From Oopsacas minuta (taxonomy: Eukaryota; Porifera; Hexactinellida; Lyssacinosida; Leucopsacidae): 64,000 nt of DNA. Below the pieces are notes generated by a model. That model was not told where the DNA came from, made no database searches, and was given only the letters and a program-made list of their open reading frames with translations. The stretch spans positions 363,905 through 427,904 of the forward strand of contig JAKMXF010000244.1 of NCBI GenBank assembly GCA_024704765.1, in the 5' to 3' direction. Made by a program: the position numbers and the translations under genes. Below are positions 1 through 12,829 of this stretch, in pieces; positions within the stretch are counted from its first letter, which is position 1; the number at the start of each line of letters is the position of its first letter.

Positions 1-2999
1 AACGCATCATCAGGCTGTATCATCACAAAGTTTAAATAATAGAAAATTAATTTAATTTTACGGAAATTGGTTTGAGTTGTAAAATAAACATTAGAACTAC
101 ACCTAATGTAGGTTTGATGGTATTTGAAGGATAATATTATGCATACATACATAGGAATTTAAGTTGGGTGAACAAAACATGATTTCAAAAGCCCCTAAAA
201 TTAACATAATTAGGTGAGACTTTGAGATAGAACAACATTCATGTAAGTTGATTGAGATAAAAAGCAATTATAGATATGGATACACCTGCATATTTCTAAT
301 CATTCTCAATATATATTGGCAAGATTGAAATATGAAAATTTCCCCTACTGGAAGCGAATAACCCACTGTGGGAATTTACGTGAGGAAGAATTTGTTCCAT
401 TGTCTATTGAACCTCATTATATTATCTAAAAGTTCATTAAGCAATCAATTTGAATTAAATAACACTTCGTTACACCAATTCTTTAGTACTTGAGTTACTA
501 TAGGGCAAATATTTATATTAGCGGAGGGATGATAATAACAGCATCAAATTCACCAACATCTTCATTGTTCTCTTCAGAATCAGAATATTCAATTACGCAA
601 CCAATGTGGAATGTAATCGTTGATTGAGCAAAAACAGTGTATTGTCATTCATTATTGTTTTCAAATATAATTCTTTAGATAATACACTCGTCAAAAAATA
701 ATTAACGTTCCTTATTGTTTGAAGAAATTCTATCACTGTAGCCGTTCTAGAGCATCCTGATTCAGAAAATTATTTTCAGTATTTTTACCCAGATCAGGTT
801 TTCAGGAGAAAGTCACTCACAAATTTGAAAATATATCCTGATTCAATGTCAAATTCATACGATGGCTCAAGAAATATGATATATGTACCATATATAAGAG
901 TCCAATGCTAATACATTATTGAAATATTTCTTATAGTGCTTCGTTTGCTAGGTCGCTTCGGAAAATATTAGGAAATCGAGAGAGAATTTGTCCACTCAGA
1001 GATTCAGAAAACAGCTGTATCTTGCAAATATTGTAGAAACACCAAGATATATAAACTTTGTTAGTATATATACACTTACTTCTACAAGGTAAAAGGTAAA
1101 ATCTGGAGCAATGTTACATAACGTTATCAAATAGTTTCTTGAGGAACAAAATCATATGAATTTGAAATATTTACCCTATAATAAGAAATACTTGAAAATT
1201 TATGAAATACTTTTCCCTGTTTGTGTATGTCCGAAAGGATGCTACCTGATTGGAGAAGGTTTTGGCGGTATAGTGAATTGATGTGACCTTTTCCAAAATT
1301 TACATCACCATCACCATAATCTGCCTAAATTGGCTGGAAATCTGTAGGTACATGAGTTATGAAGCTCCGAACAATACAGGTTACGTGCAAGACAATATCA
1401 AACCTTTAGAACGTTTCACTTTGCTTTTCAATACATATCCACTGAAGGCTAAACAATTATGATAACTAACGCCAATAATATAAATGAAGTCATAAGAATT
1501 TCAATAAAATTAATATTGTATTGATAATGTCTACTTTACTCCTTTATTCTTAATCTCAAGGGCTTAGCTATCCGTCTTGCTCGTATCCTGTACACATTGC
1601 AGCTTGTAAATTCATGTACCCACAGATTGCTTGCCAATATGCTAATGTTGTATATTTAGTGATGCAATGTTGGGCTAAGTTACATCTATTTCACTACATG
1701 TCAGAGGTTACTTCCTCAATCAAGTAGCATTCTTGCTGACATGTACACACGCACTATGTCATGCATTTCAAAGTACTTAACGGTTAGTGAGAAAATGATG
1801 CATTTTAGGTTTCCGTGGCCCTATTTTGAGATTGGGCGACCGGTGGACAACGTAGAAATAAAATATTTTGAATAGAACAAGACCAATATGTATAACTAAA
1901 AGTGTCAAAATGATTAATATAAGGAATATTTGCATTGAATTTGTATTGAATACATACTTTTTGTGCCCGAAAAACATCAAATTCCTGGAGTTGCATTAAG
2001 AATTTGACAGTAAGTTTATCAAAAAGTCGAAAAATGGAAATATCCAATTCCTGTAAATCTTACCAGATGGAGAGAAACTTATGATATTCAGAAATAAGAT
2101 ACTTGATAACACCTAATGGTATCAAATTTGTTCTAACAACAAATATATGTTGCCATGCTTTATCAAATGGTATAATAACATTCGAATAGATTACATCAAC
2201 TGTGCTAGGCGAATTGGCTGGTTTATTAAGCTTAGCCTTCCTATGTTGTAAATTCACAGTAATTCAATCATACAATGCAAACAGTGTGCTCATGTATATC
2301 CATTTGAATTCTGGTAGCTTTTCGATCAATATATCAAGCATTTCTTCTACAGGGAACTTTCCTTAAATTATTAATTCCAAGATTCCAGAATTTGATATGC
2401 TCTTGGATGTGTTAAATCCTCATGCACTTAAAGAAGAATGAGAAAATATGCCTTGAATAAACTTCAAATACTTATACCAATTTCTGCTGCTAACAATACA
2501 ACCAGCTCATCCGGGTTTCAAAGAGCATAAAAGAAGTTTGAGTGTATAATATCATGGTTACTGGTAGCGGTTCAAGTAGACATCAATTGAATTTCAAGAA
2601 TCATCGGGTGATTTCGTAACCGGATAGTGCAACCACCCTTGTAACCGATAATCACAAGGAAATTTGTCATTTGGCCGCTTCGCCTTACTCAAGAAATTAA
2701 TCCAGACTTCAGATCGTTCTATTTAGATAACTATAACCTCAATTTCTAGTAGGTATGTAACTAAGTATAATTGTTAAAAGGATGGAGTATAGAGAACTAT
2801 AAATGTTATGTTTCAAAATACTAGGTTAGTGAAAATATAGTAACAGTTTGTCGAATAGTGAATTTTCAAAACTACCTGGTAAAATAACAGGCGGTCATCC
2901 CTAGCCTAAATAGAAAATGACAAAATATTTTCTTAATAGAAATTATAATTGTGGCTTAATACATTTGTCCGGGAGGGTATAACGTAGAATAATGTGTAC
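1..2999. other. A+T-rich stretch, presumed UBR4 intron
   Basis: No gene can be supported here. The minus strand holds a run of coding-like but interrupted sequence around 2060-2380 (short open frames broken by a stop) that I cannot assign to a family. The motif near 945-960 resembles the GCGAAGC repeat seen elsewhere in the window. If the host gene model is right, this is intron downstream of the exon at 3000-3191. Confidence 0.4.
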
Positions 3000-3191
3000 C
3001 TGTCGCTTTGCTAGCTTGCTGATCGTTATTAATGGTAGGAGAAATACATTGGCCTTGAAGTTCGTGATCTTTGACATCAGTAGATATATTTGAACAATCA
3101 CGATATTTAGGACGAAGTAATAAACATAGAGTTGATAAGCACGAGTTCCAAATACAATCACAGTCAGATTTTAGAAAATCGAAAACATGCT
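3000..3191 (-). CDS. UBR4: UBR4 exon (putative, most downstream in window)
   Basis: Probable internal exon of the giant N-recognin E3 ligase UBR4. On the minus strand an acceptor (pyrimidine-rich, ending GCTCTAG) precedes an open frame beginning EHVFDFLKSDCDCI, and a GTACAC donor follows. It starts in phase 1, exactly the phase in which the exon at 11618-11897 ends, so the split codon reads Glu. The joined protein aligns with the human UBR4 stretch containing CELDCINTASK followed by a leucine-rich segment; the DCI core is shared. The second half (from about LLLRPKYRD) is weakly conserved and the donor is unremarkable, so the 3' boundary is uncertain. Alternative: an open frame read by chance next to a real splice site. 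Confidence 0.6.
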
Positions 3192-4423
3192 CTAGAGCAA
3201 TAGGAATGAACAAAATATCATTCACCATAAATGAATAGATGATACCTAGATAAAGAATAGACAAGAGAATATTTTCGTTTTTTACAATGAAAATACAAAA
3301 TATTGACAGACTGTAAAGCAATGGATTCGGTTAGATAATAATCTCCGAGAAATACATTAAAATTCTGATTTCTGGCATGTAATATGATCAGAACTGCATA
3401 TACAATGGATATCGCTCATCAAAACAACATTCAGAGAGGTCAAAAGTTTAGTGTATAAAATTTATTTTCGGACAACAGGCATAGATTATATCAGAATATA
3501 TGAGAATCGTTTGCCAAAGATGGTTCCGATATTGATATAAGTGATAAAAAAAAGTTAGGAAAAATGTCAATTTAAGCAGCATAAATAATGCAGAGATATA
3601 TATACCCGTATTCAAGTATAATATGCATTTATTCGGCAAAGATTCAGTGGAGAAGAATATAAATACTTTCGCAAATGCTGATGTGCTTATAACAAGCGAA
3701 TGTTCTTACAAACACTGTTCAACAAATGCTATTAATCAGACTATTCACGATTCATTCAAGAGCTATATTTCAAATTTAGGTCTTCCTGTAATTCAATCCT
3801 TAGATTGATATGATTTCTGTCTGTAAATATGAAGTACATGAATGAATAAGATGATTGAAATTTAGAAAATTTCTCTTTGTTGAATACTGATACCGAATAA
3901 TCACCAGGAAAGAATGCAAAACCTATGGGCAGGCCTCTTGATATTCCGACATTTGAAGATTTGTGTGTTCACGTTGCAAATAGATTCATCAGAGATTTAC
4001 TTACTACTTGGTACTTTGATTTTCTAAGGAAAATATGTGAAGCGAGTGATTTTCTGGAGAATCAACAGAAATAGAAAAACACGTGAATTCCTGACAGCTT
4101 TACTCATGATCCACAAATCACTTTCCCACATTTCAGTACGATTCTACAACCTACAACTTACGAATCAGATCATGCAAAATAAGCCACAACACAGTTGTGG
4201 GAATTCACCAACCTCGACCAGAATGCAATTACAAAAAAGGAAAGCAAGTAAAAATGTAGTAGGTAAGATAAAGTGAAATTATGGGGGAATAATTAGTAGC
4301 AAGTAAACCGTGGCAACTTAATATCCGCACGCTAGTTTTTCGCCCAGAATTAATTCCTAGATTCAATTCAAGACCTATCTTGAAGGCATCAGGATAAGAG
4401 CCACTTTATGTAAAATAGAAATA

Positions 4424-4847
4424 CAGTAGAGTTGTCTATTAGCAATTCCCTAATTAGCAAGATTCACATATTAGCAAGTTTTTTCAGTGACCAAGCAAAG
4501 GTATAGGGATTTTAGTATAAACAAGTTCGCTTATTAGCAAGTGTTTTTAGGTCACAATGGCCCAAATTGCATCAATCATGTTTCCATATTAGCAAGTCGC
4601 CCATAAGCTAGTTTCTCATACAAACACGACTTGCTAATAACTTACTAAGGGAACATTTAGTTCGTTTTTAGCTTCGAACTCTTTAGGATACACACACACC
4701 TGTACTACAATATCTTTATACATATAACATTATCACATACACGTATGTACGTGAAAATACAACAATAGTATTTATCAAATTGATTGAGTTACTCTATTAG
4801 CAAGTTTTTCTCGTACACAACACGACTTGCTAATAAGCGAACTCCAT
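4424..4847. mobile_element. pogo/Tigger-like non-autonomous remnant with ATTAGCAAGT repeats
   Basis: The left end reads CAGTAGAGTTGTCTATTAGC. The right end, on the opposite strand, reads ATGGAGTTCGCTTATTAGC. Both are next to TA. The motif ATTAGCAAG or its reverse complement recurs at least seven times inside. Ends of this form with TA flanks are typical of the pogo branch of Tc1/mariner. There is no transposase frame. The ends are diverged, so the limits are approximate. Confidence 0.5.
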
Positions 4848-5081
4848 TATATTTCGGTCTTCATCAGAAACTTGAACAATAGCAATATTTTAGATTAATC
4901 AGACATTCCTAATTGAGGAAATTGATTCGAAAAAGAGGCATATGGCAATTATCGATCAATGTCAAAATATACTTCAAAATTATTAATACAAATGAAATTG
5001 AAGAAAAATAAACTGCAGCACCGACAATTTATAGATATGGGGAGTCACGACCATAGGACAAAGAAGAGTGATGTCCAGGTG

Positions 5082-5935
5082 CATAGTGGCTCAAAATGGC
5101 AAATTTGAGGATTAGGTATTTAGATGTGTGCTAGCTCTGCAAAATATATTATTTACTCATGGGTTATCGACCCAAACTAGTCGATTAAACATATCAGATT
5201 TGATATATGGTTTGAATTTTTCTGGAATGGCGTCATACTACCTTCATACCATACATGGTTAACTATATTTTGCGTAATTTTTAAGTGATAAGTTTTGAAA
5301 TGTGTATATTATGTCACTATATTAATTTAATATGTTGAGATATACTAAATTACAACTACTAATTGATACACTATATTAAGAGATTGAGTTAAGTATTCAG
5401 GTTTCCACCGATATATCTTGTTCAGATTGTTGATCTATTTCATTTCGAACCTCTGATACTTTGCGATATGGAGCAAGGATAGGATCACTCTGACTCAAGC
5501 ACCTAACCAAGATTTCACTTACTTGTCTTCAAAAGTAGATTTACGAGCAAGTTTATCTCTATATCTTTTACATGTTTGTTACGGATTCCAGGCATTCTTC
5601 AGATAAATTTTGCAATCCGAAACCGTCAGTGAAATCGCTGATTAATTCTGAAGAATGTGCACAAGTAACTTATGGAGAGACGGTGTTATGTTTTCCCAAG
5701 GAAATATATAAAGTACTTCCTCATAAATATCTTTGCAAACGGTGGAGAGTTCATCAGTGTCTATCCATTCATGAGAATTATAGACCCGAAGTATTACTGA
5801 GAGGTTTGTGTGAATAGTGCTAAGAGCAAGTTGGTCTTCTTCAAACACCGTGGATGTAGCACAAGCAATAAATCTTTATAATTGAGAAAACATTTTCTTG
5901 CTATATTACCAGTGGTAGTGGTAGCACCATCGCTG
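5082..5935 (-). mobile_element. RAG1/Transib-like element, copy C (3' end only)
   Basis: A truncated, inverted relative of the element at 36837-39834. Its terminal heptamer is CATAGTG (5082-5088). This is followed by 21 bp and then GATTAGGTATTTAGATG, matching the right end of the intact copy in order and spacing. The coding remnant 5397-5935 lies just inside. The 5' part is missing; other transposase debris begins at about 6.6 kb. No target duplication can be assigned because the other end is lost. Confidence 0.7.
5397..5935 (-). pseudogene. RAG1/Transib-like transposase C-terminal fragment (copy C)
   Basis: Read on the minus strand with frame changes, the remnant shows in order GATTTTGNIARKCF; VILRVYNSHEWIDTDEL; FPWENITPSLHKLL; and LSEECLES followed by a KRYRDKLARK-like stretch. 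Each block matches copy A at 39015-39615 (GGTTTTGNVVRRCL, LHKLLAHAPEII, LSEEGLEASNK, RRYRDRLARK). The Glu equivalent to the catalytic Glu is retained. At least two frameshifts break it, so it is dead. The N-terminal two-thirds, including both catalytic Asp regions, are absent. Confidence 0.75.
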
Positions 5936-6591
5936 CTTTATGGATAAACTATTTATTACCCAGTCTTCTCAAGCGAGAGATTACAATTCGATGCATTGAA
6001 GTTTTAACTTGATGATGTGAAGCAGCCATTTCTTCATTTCGCCATCCAAATGATGTATCAATCATTTGTTTGTTTGTAAACGAGTGAATTTCAATTAACT
6101 CTACGAACATGGACTGAGCAATCCTGTTACGAGTAATGAAGTCTTTGTCAAAATACGACAAGAGTATCAACACAATCGCGAAGAAATTTCTGACGCATCA
6201 GACCACCATTAATTGCAATTTGAGAAATATAGTTGAGAAGCCATGAGTTAAGTATTTCGAAGACTAGGATAAACAATGAGTGAAATGACTGTTAAATATA
6301 TTTTAAATAACACAGGCCTCCACTTTTTAGTTGTATTGATTTTGTCAACTGATATATACTAATTCTATGTTGCTGATTCCGATTATTTAGTCAGTTTCTC
6401 CCTAATACGTCAAGTTCTCACAATCCTATTACTATATTTATAGAACAAAATTGGTTTCAACCCTTATATGTTAGATTGGATCAATTAAATTTCTGAAAAT
6501 ATCAATATTTCATTCACTAAGAATAATGATATAATTGTTACTAATATGAATGGAAGAAAGTGATACTATAAACATGTAATATCAGCACTAT

Positions 6592-8255
6592 TCAATCTAA
6601 AGATTTTCTCTTGTTTGACTTTCTTGAATGTTGTTCGTTAGGCCAATCTCTTTTTAGGCACCAACAGTAATCTGCCATCATATGTGTGTCCATCTTCCTT
6701 GATATCGCTGTTCCATCACTTTTATGCCTTGATGGAATCGTTCACCTTGTTCTTCACTCATATCACCTAGATTATCCGGAAATCTATCAAGATGGTATAT
6801 CAACTAAGGAATTTTAATACTCATATTACAGCCAAGAGCATGATATCTGTCGACTAGCTCTGTGACTAGTTCTTTGTAGTTGGATGCCTTTTTATTACCA
6901 AGCAAATTAGAAACGACATTAGAGAAAGCCTGCCACGCTCTCTTCTCTTCCTCGTTCATTGAATCTTGGAAGCTGTTGCCCATAAGTAACTTGCGAATCT
7001 GTGGACCTTCAAATATCCCTGCCTTTTTCTTCTCTTCGCTGATTTCTGGAAAATAATTTCGGATATACTTGAAACAATATCTGTCTTTAGCCAGTGCTTT
7101 GATGAATTGCTTCATTAAACCAACTTTAATGTGGAGAGGAGGTAGAATTATATATTTGTATGTACCAGAGGGTCATTAATTACATTTTTGCCCCAACTTT
7201 CAAACATTCTCTCCGAGGCCACTTTTCCTTATCCAATGCTGGTTCCTATCTCTACTGTCCCAATAACAAAGAAAACAGGGGTACTTAGTGAACCCAGATT
7301 GTTGTCCTAATAGAAAGTTGACCATTTTGAGATCAACACAAATGACCCAATCATGTGCAGAGTAGTTAATAATCTCTAATACCCCTTTCACATTATTGTA
7401 CTCTTCTTTGAGTTTAACTGAATATCCTATAGGGATCGAACCGAATATATTTCCATTATGGAGTAGTACACATTTCAGACTCTTTTTGGAGCTGTCAATA
7501 AACAGCCTCTAGTCACTTGGATTGTAGTTCGGAACTCCCATTGCCAGTAGAAGACCCTCAACATTTGGACAAAACACCAAACTATTCTTTTCGCAGAAAT
7601 ACTGTGAAACTCTTGCCCCTTGTACGATATAATGTTACATTTGTTCCTTAATGGAGTAGATTCTTTTCTTTCAATCTAGATGCAAGCAACTCAGAAGATT
7701 CTTTCGAGAGGTCAAGGTCACGAATTAAATCATTCAATTCCGCTTGGTTAAAGAGAGAAGGCTGCGAGGAAGGACCTTGAAAATCAACATCATACTCACA
7801 GTCATGATCATTGACTTCTTCAGAATTGGTACATTCTTCATCATCATAGAGTCCGAGAAACTCTGTGAATATGGTACAGGTAGATCACTACAATGAGGGA
7901 CTGGTCGAATAGCAGATTCTAAATTTGGGTAATTCAGCAGGTGTCTGTCACTCTTTTTATAGCCCATAACATTTACCATCCAGAAATAACAATCATTGAA
8001 ATGATTTTTTGATTCTCTCTAAATTATAGGAATTCCGAAAGGGAGGTGTTTCTCTTTACCCTTACTCCAAGACCTCAATAATTCTACACAAGATTTACAG
8101 ACCTTATGAGGTGCCCAACTTTTGTCCTGGTCGCCCAGCTTAACTTTGAAATACGCATGGTAAGCTCTATTCACAAATTCAGTAATATTCTGTATCTGAG
8201 GTTTCGGAGTATAGTAACCACAAATATAACAAAAATGTATGGAGAATTGAAACAC
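6592..8255 (-). pseudogene. Broken DDE transposase-like gene with N-terminal zinc cluster
   Basis: This belongs to a family of uncharacterised transposase-like proteins scattered through invertebrate genomes. Minus-strand blocks in order are: CYICGYY and DKSWAPHKVCKSC (a CxxC pair); YPNLESAIRPVPHCSDLPVP; FIDSSKKSLKC; CVDLKMVNFLLGQQSG followed by YPCFLCYWDSR; MKQFIKALAKD; NYKELVTELVDRYHALGC; GDMSEEQGERFHQGI; ending MMADYCWCLKRDW and an NKRKSLD tail. Candidate catalytic Asp, Asp and Glu residues lie in the IDSS, VDLK and SEEQGE blocks. At least four frameshifts or stops interrupt it. The same motif order appears in the intact 658-aa protein at 33864-35840, so both belong to one superfamily. No terminal repeats were identified. 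Confidence 0.75.
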
Positions 8256-8697
8256 TTTCTTTTCGACATATCAACAAAAAAGAATAACAGACTAGTTAAA
8301 AACCAATAAGTAAATTAGACTATTTGAATATATATACTATGTACATAATGTTATTGTTGTAATATGTAATCATGATGAATTTTGGCAAAATCGAAATTTT
8401 TCTGAAAATGTAGCTATATAGTTGTGAAAAAGACTGACGTGACAAGAAAAAACTGAATAGATATTCAGAATCAGCGCACCCAAATTAGTCTAAATCAGTG
8501 ATCAAAATATAAACAACTGCAATATCACATTGTTTTGTACACCTGTGTAATCAAAGATACTTCTTCACTTATCGAACAGTAAGATACGAATGTGTTATAT
8601 ATAAATAATTCGATAAATTCAAAGATTATAACAGTTCAAAATAGTAAAATTAATTCTAAGAATTGAGAAACCTTTAAGAAAAATTCAAAAATTTGTA

Positions 8698-10017
8698 CAT
8701 GGGTTGTCCAAGAAGTTTTAAGAATGAATGCAGTAACTTCATTTCTTGCACATCAATACTTTCTATATCTATCTATCGTACACTATTTATAACTACTCTA
8801 GTTAAAATATCTAAGTTTTTTATCTGTTATTACATTTTGGGCAGCTACATATAGTCAGCACTTGGCCCTAATTTTAAATTCGTACCGAATAATTTATCAT
8901 GGATTTACATTTGGAAAGGAGGGACTTTCGAGCAATGATTTTTTATGACTTTATGAGAAAACTCAGTCCTAGAAAATCACATATTCAACTCCAGGACACA
9001 TTTGGAGATTAATCACCCTCTTTGGCTACAGTGTACAACTGGCACGTAAATTAAACCGTGGACGAAAAGCTCTAAGTGATGAGATGCGATCAGGGCGTCC
9101 TGCAGATGCGGTTAACTCAGAAAATATCCAGAGAGTTAAGAAAATAATCATAAATGAGCGTCGAATCATAATAGACGAAATAATGAGTCATTTAGACATC
9201 AGCAGAAAAAGCTTCCATACTTCATGGACATCTTTTGGTGAGGAAAGAATCTGCACGTTGGATTGCACATAAACTTTCTGAAGAACAAATCACAACTCGA
9301 GTGGATTGGTGCAAATTTATGATCAGAAAATTCGATCATGGTCGTTCAAAGCTATTGAATACATTAATTACGGAGATAAGACTTGGACTTACAAATATGG
9401 CCCAGAGAAGAAGTAACAATCCTCAGTTTGGCTTTTTCCAGATGATGTTCCCCCCAAAATTGAGACGTTCACGAAGTGGCAACCAGCGAATAGTCGCCAG
9501 TTTCATCTCTAAAAAGGGACATGTTGCTACTATTCCCCTTATAGAACTAAAAACTGTAACTGCGAGTTAGTATGTCAACATTTGCATACCTCAGGCGATA
9601 GAAAAGTGGAGCATTTACATCCTAAAGCCTACCTCACCTCACTTCAATGGCACCATGACAATACAAGTGCACACAAGGTAGCCTTGACAGTGGATTTCTT
9701 TGCAGAAAATGGTATAAAATTAATACCCCATCCAGCATATTCCCCAGATTTGGCGCCATGCGACTTCTTTCTTTCTCCTAAACTAAAAAAGAAGATCAAA
9801 TGGGTTTATTTCAATAGTGTAGAACAGGCAAGACTGGCTTATAATGAGGCCCTCCAAGATATACCCAAAGAAGACTGGGAAAATTGTTTTAAAAGTTGGG
9901 TTTAGAAGGATGGATTTATGTATACAGTCATCTGGTATATACTCCGAGAAACTATAAAATTATCCATTTCCTACCATTCCTTCATATAGATTTTAAAAAC
10001 TTTTTGGACTACCCTCA
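8698..10017 (+). mobile_element. mariner-like element
   Basis: A 1.3-kb mariner with TA target sites at 8696-8697 and 10018-10019. The ends CATGGGTTGTCCAAGAAG (left) and TGAGGGTAGTCCAAAAAG (right, opposite strand) form an imperfect inverted repeat. It carries the degraded transposase described at 8899-9905 and lies antisense to UBR4. Confidence 0.8.
8899..9905 (+). pseudogene. mariner transposase, degraded
   Basis: The ORF opens MDLHLERRDFRAMIFYDF and continues through SPSLATVYNW, RSGRPADAVNSENIQRVKK and EIMSHLDIS, the two helix-turn-helix regions of mariner transposases. The catalytic part keeps WHHDNTSAHK and YSPDLAPCDFFLS, spaced as in the D34D signature. The first catalytic block, normally GDETW, is scrambled after FDHGRSKLL, and several frameshifts and stops occur near 9020, 9240 and 9570. 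No function is expected. Confidence 0.85.
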
Positions 10018-11617
10018 TATAGAATTATATTCGAATTCTCTAAGAAAATTCTTACAAGCCAACAAGAAGGTTCACGAAGGAGCGAAGCGAGCTTGCTGAA
10101 ATCTTATGGGTTCTCACCTTAGAAAAGTATCTGGAGAAAATATTTGTATGTAACTAAGTAACCAAATATTTTAGTATCTCAATTTCAAACCAATTTGTTG
10201 AGCATATATATTTATAAACTAGCATTTCAAGAGAATAAATTATACGCGAAAGAATTGGGATCTCCAGTTAGTAATCAAACTTATTAACTTGAAATTTTGG
10301 CTATGCCGACTATACCTTAGCATAGTGGGCCATTATTGAAATCGTTGCCTATATATTATATTTTTCTATTTGTATATTATCTCCGTGAAAGCCCATAATT
10401 CCAAACGATGATTCCGAATTTCACACTCCTTAATGTGTACCGAACAAATCTTCTCCAATGTTCCCTTCTATTAACATTATTTAGTCTACTGATAATTACT
10501 GCAAACAAGTTGAGCATTATATGGACTGGATAATCATAATAAATTAGAAATATATTGTTTGATAGATTTGAAATCCTCGCCCAACTCGGAAAAATTTGTA
10601 AAGAGAGAGTTTCTAAGTATATTTTAAGATTTACATTATTTGTTTACTTGAAATTCATATAAAACAACAATAAGTTATTTTTATGTAAACATGAGATACT
10701 TGAAAATGGAAAATCGGATTCAGCGTACTTGATTACCTCCACATGCCTGTTGAAGCCATGATAAGATGCTGAAACCTAATTTCTAGCATTCTTATGAATT
10801 TACATAGTAATTTAGGAACACATAATTAATCGCCTAAAAGATGTGAAAATATACACGTACTCAAAGTCAGGTGCAAAACTAAATGTCACTACGAGTATAC
10901 ATGCGAAATGGAGAGTCTGAATCCCCAAAGGTGTGAACAGGAGAACGAACACATATATGAATATATACCTACTGACTAAGAAAGTCAACAACTTTAGAAC
11001 TTTGCCGACTATACTGTAGTATAGTCGATACAGTAAATACTCATAAATTTCGATTTGGTAGGCGTGTAGTTAGACCATAAAGACATGCCTACCAATCTAA
11101 TTAGCCACTGATTAGCTATTTAAGTCGATTTCCCTAATTATTAGAGCTCTAATTAACATCATCACAAATCGTAGAACTTTGAATAAACTGCGATGCAAAG
11201 TTTGTAAATGAGGCGAAAGATAGTTGAGTTAAGTGAGAAAATGAAATGTGCAAGCGAAGATCGCTACTCCAAAAGTGACACATTTAAAGAAACATTGGAA
11301 CGAAATAGCAACTCAACAAGTCAGCAAGGTTCAACTGCTGCACTATAGTATAAGAATCCTATACTCAATCACATCAAGCTATTGAAAGGGACGCAATATA
11401 ATGAACAAAGTGTATGCGTGAATGATAAATATTAAGGTAGAGTAGCAGTGCTTGACAAATTCCGTGATTTGGTTACGATAACGAAAATGAATAACCTATA
11501 ACCAAACTAGTCTTGAGCCTGATGGTTTAGATAAGCCACAATACGTTGGTGCATATGTCAGCCATGAACATATTACGATTTTGTCGAGCATTTCAAATTA
11601 GTATATAGAAAGTTTAC

Positions 11618-11897
11618 CTGTGATAATAGCAACAGTCTCTTTAATAAATGTTAGTCCAAAAGACCCGACGGAAGCAAAGAATGGACAGCTTGGTCTACGA
11701 TTATACAGAATCCAAAATATTGAAATAATCTTGTCAATGAAACCAGTTATAATCAAAGTTTTCGGAGAATTATCAATAATAAGTGAACTAGCAGGAGAAA
11801 AATACTTCTCACAACATTTTCGGATATATGATTCATCCATTAGCATTGTTAGGTTATATGGACGAGTAACAGCTATTGTGTGAAGATTGAGAATCAA
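11618..11897 (-). CDS. UBR4: UBR4 exon
   Basis: Internal exon of the UBR4 ubiquitin ligase, starting in phase 0 after acceptor AATGTTTTAG and ending in phase 1 before donor GTAAACTT. It encodes LILNLHTIAVTRPYNLTM onward to IFWILYNRRPSCPFFASV and FIKETVAIIT. Human UBR4 has the matching order RSIAIMRPNNL, then a variable gap, then NHFWKLHASKPKNAF and HIEATVNALVDII. Joined to the upstream exon, SPDFYQH continues directly into LILNLHTIAV with no gap against the human protein. That is strong support for both splice sites. Confidence 0.88.
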
Positions 11898-12789
11898 CTA
11901 AAACATTAATAAAAAGAGTAAACAAGGAATCAAATGAATAATAGCAGAGGAATCAAAAAATAGAAAAACTAACGATTCGGGCGCACTAAAAACATGGAAG
12001 GTTTTATATCTATGGACTATACCTATTGTGATATAAATTGGGAGTCAAAATCATAACCTAAAGACTTGGACTGAAAGTATTTTAGCAAGTGAACTCAGTA
12101 CAAATATGAGGATGTAAAAAGCAGTTAGAAACACAAATACAGAGGCCAGAATCCTATAGAAAACTCATAAATTCTATATTACAGACTGTTGGATAAGTAT
12201 AATGGTGAGCCTTCAGGAAACAAAATTTAGTACCTATCCTCAGAGTGTACTTTAGGTCTCCAATTGAATACATAGTTTTCATTATAGAGGACCCAAATAT
12301 CATGTGGGGAGGTTCATTATTAATTTATTATTTTATTTCGAAAGCCTATAAATCGGTAATTCAGGGTAAAATTATAATAGCTATGGGTATATGGCAATAT
12401 ACGTGATTGATAATAATGAAATTTTCATGATTTCAAAATGCGGTTTTATGCAAAATGACATGATGCTTTCTAATATTGAGATCGAATAATTGGTATGGCT
12501 GATCTTTGATTTCAATAGTCGAACTCAAAAGTGACACCTTATCATTACGAAAATAACATCAAGAATCCAGTGATATGTTACAGAATTATTAACCCAAGCG
12601 ACATAGCATCTCCAGTGCCACAACAAAATGCCATTGGATGCAATTTGCTGAGAAGATACATAATGAAATCTGAAATTTAAACTATTCTGAAAATTTGAAG
12701 CAGATAGTGACGAGTATATTCTGTCACGTAGCGACCAATAACAATACACTTTAACTGGTCAAAAATACTTAAGTTAAACTAGAGCACTA

Positions 12790-12829
12790 AGCTGTCGCGC
12801 AGCGACCGAGCAAGCGAAACGCGATAGTA
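12790..12829. repeat. Short dispersed GCGAAGC-type repeat
   Basis: A G+C-rich segment, GCAAGCGAAACGCGATAGTA in its core, stands out from the A+T-rich surroundings. A similar segment with GGAAGCGAAGCGCGATAGTA lies at 42731-42772, and shorter relatives occur near 10077 (reverse orientation) and 60627. The mariner at 12830 has inserted at the TA of this repeat's GATAGTA end. Nature unknown; possibly the end of a small non-autonomous element. Confidence 0.45.

Larger units (their letters stand above)
3192..11617 (-). other. UBR4: UBR4 intron (about 8.4 kb)
   Basis: Intron between the exons at 11618-11897 and 3000-3191. It holds a pogo-like remnant (4424-4847), the end of a RAG1/Transib-like copy (5082-5935), a broken DDE transposase-like gene (6592-8255) and a mariner (8698-10017). 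The plus-strand stretch 3620-4275 has broken, coding-like frames that I cannot identify. A sequence containing GCCGACTATAC recurs near 10303 and 11001, and a 14-bp-stem hairpin lies near 11056-11097. I see nothing definable in the remainder. Confidence 0.6.

Noticed and set aside
2060-2380. A host exon on the minus strand ending at a GTAAGA donor
   Set aside because: An interrupting stop separates the two coding-like blocks and neither resembles UBR4 or another family I know.
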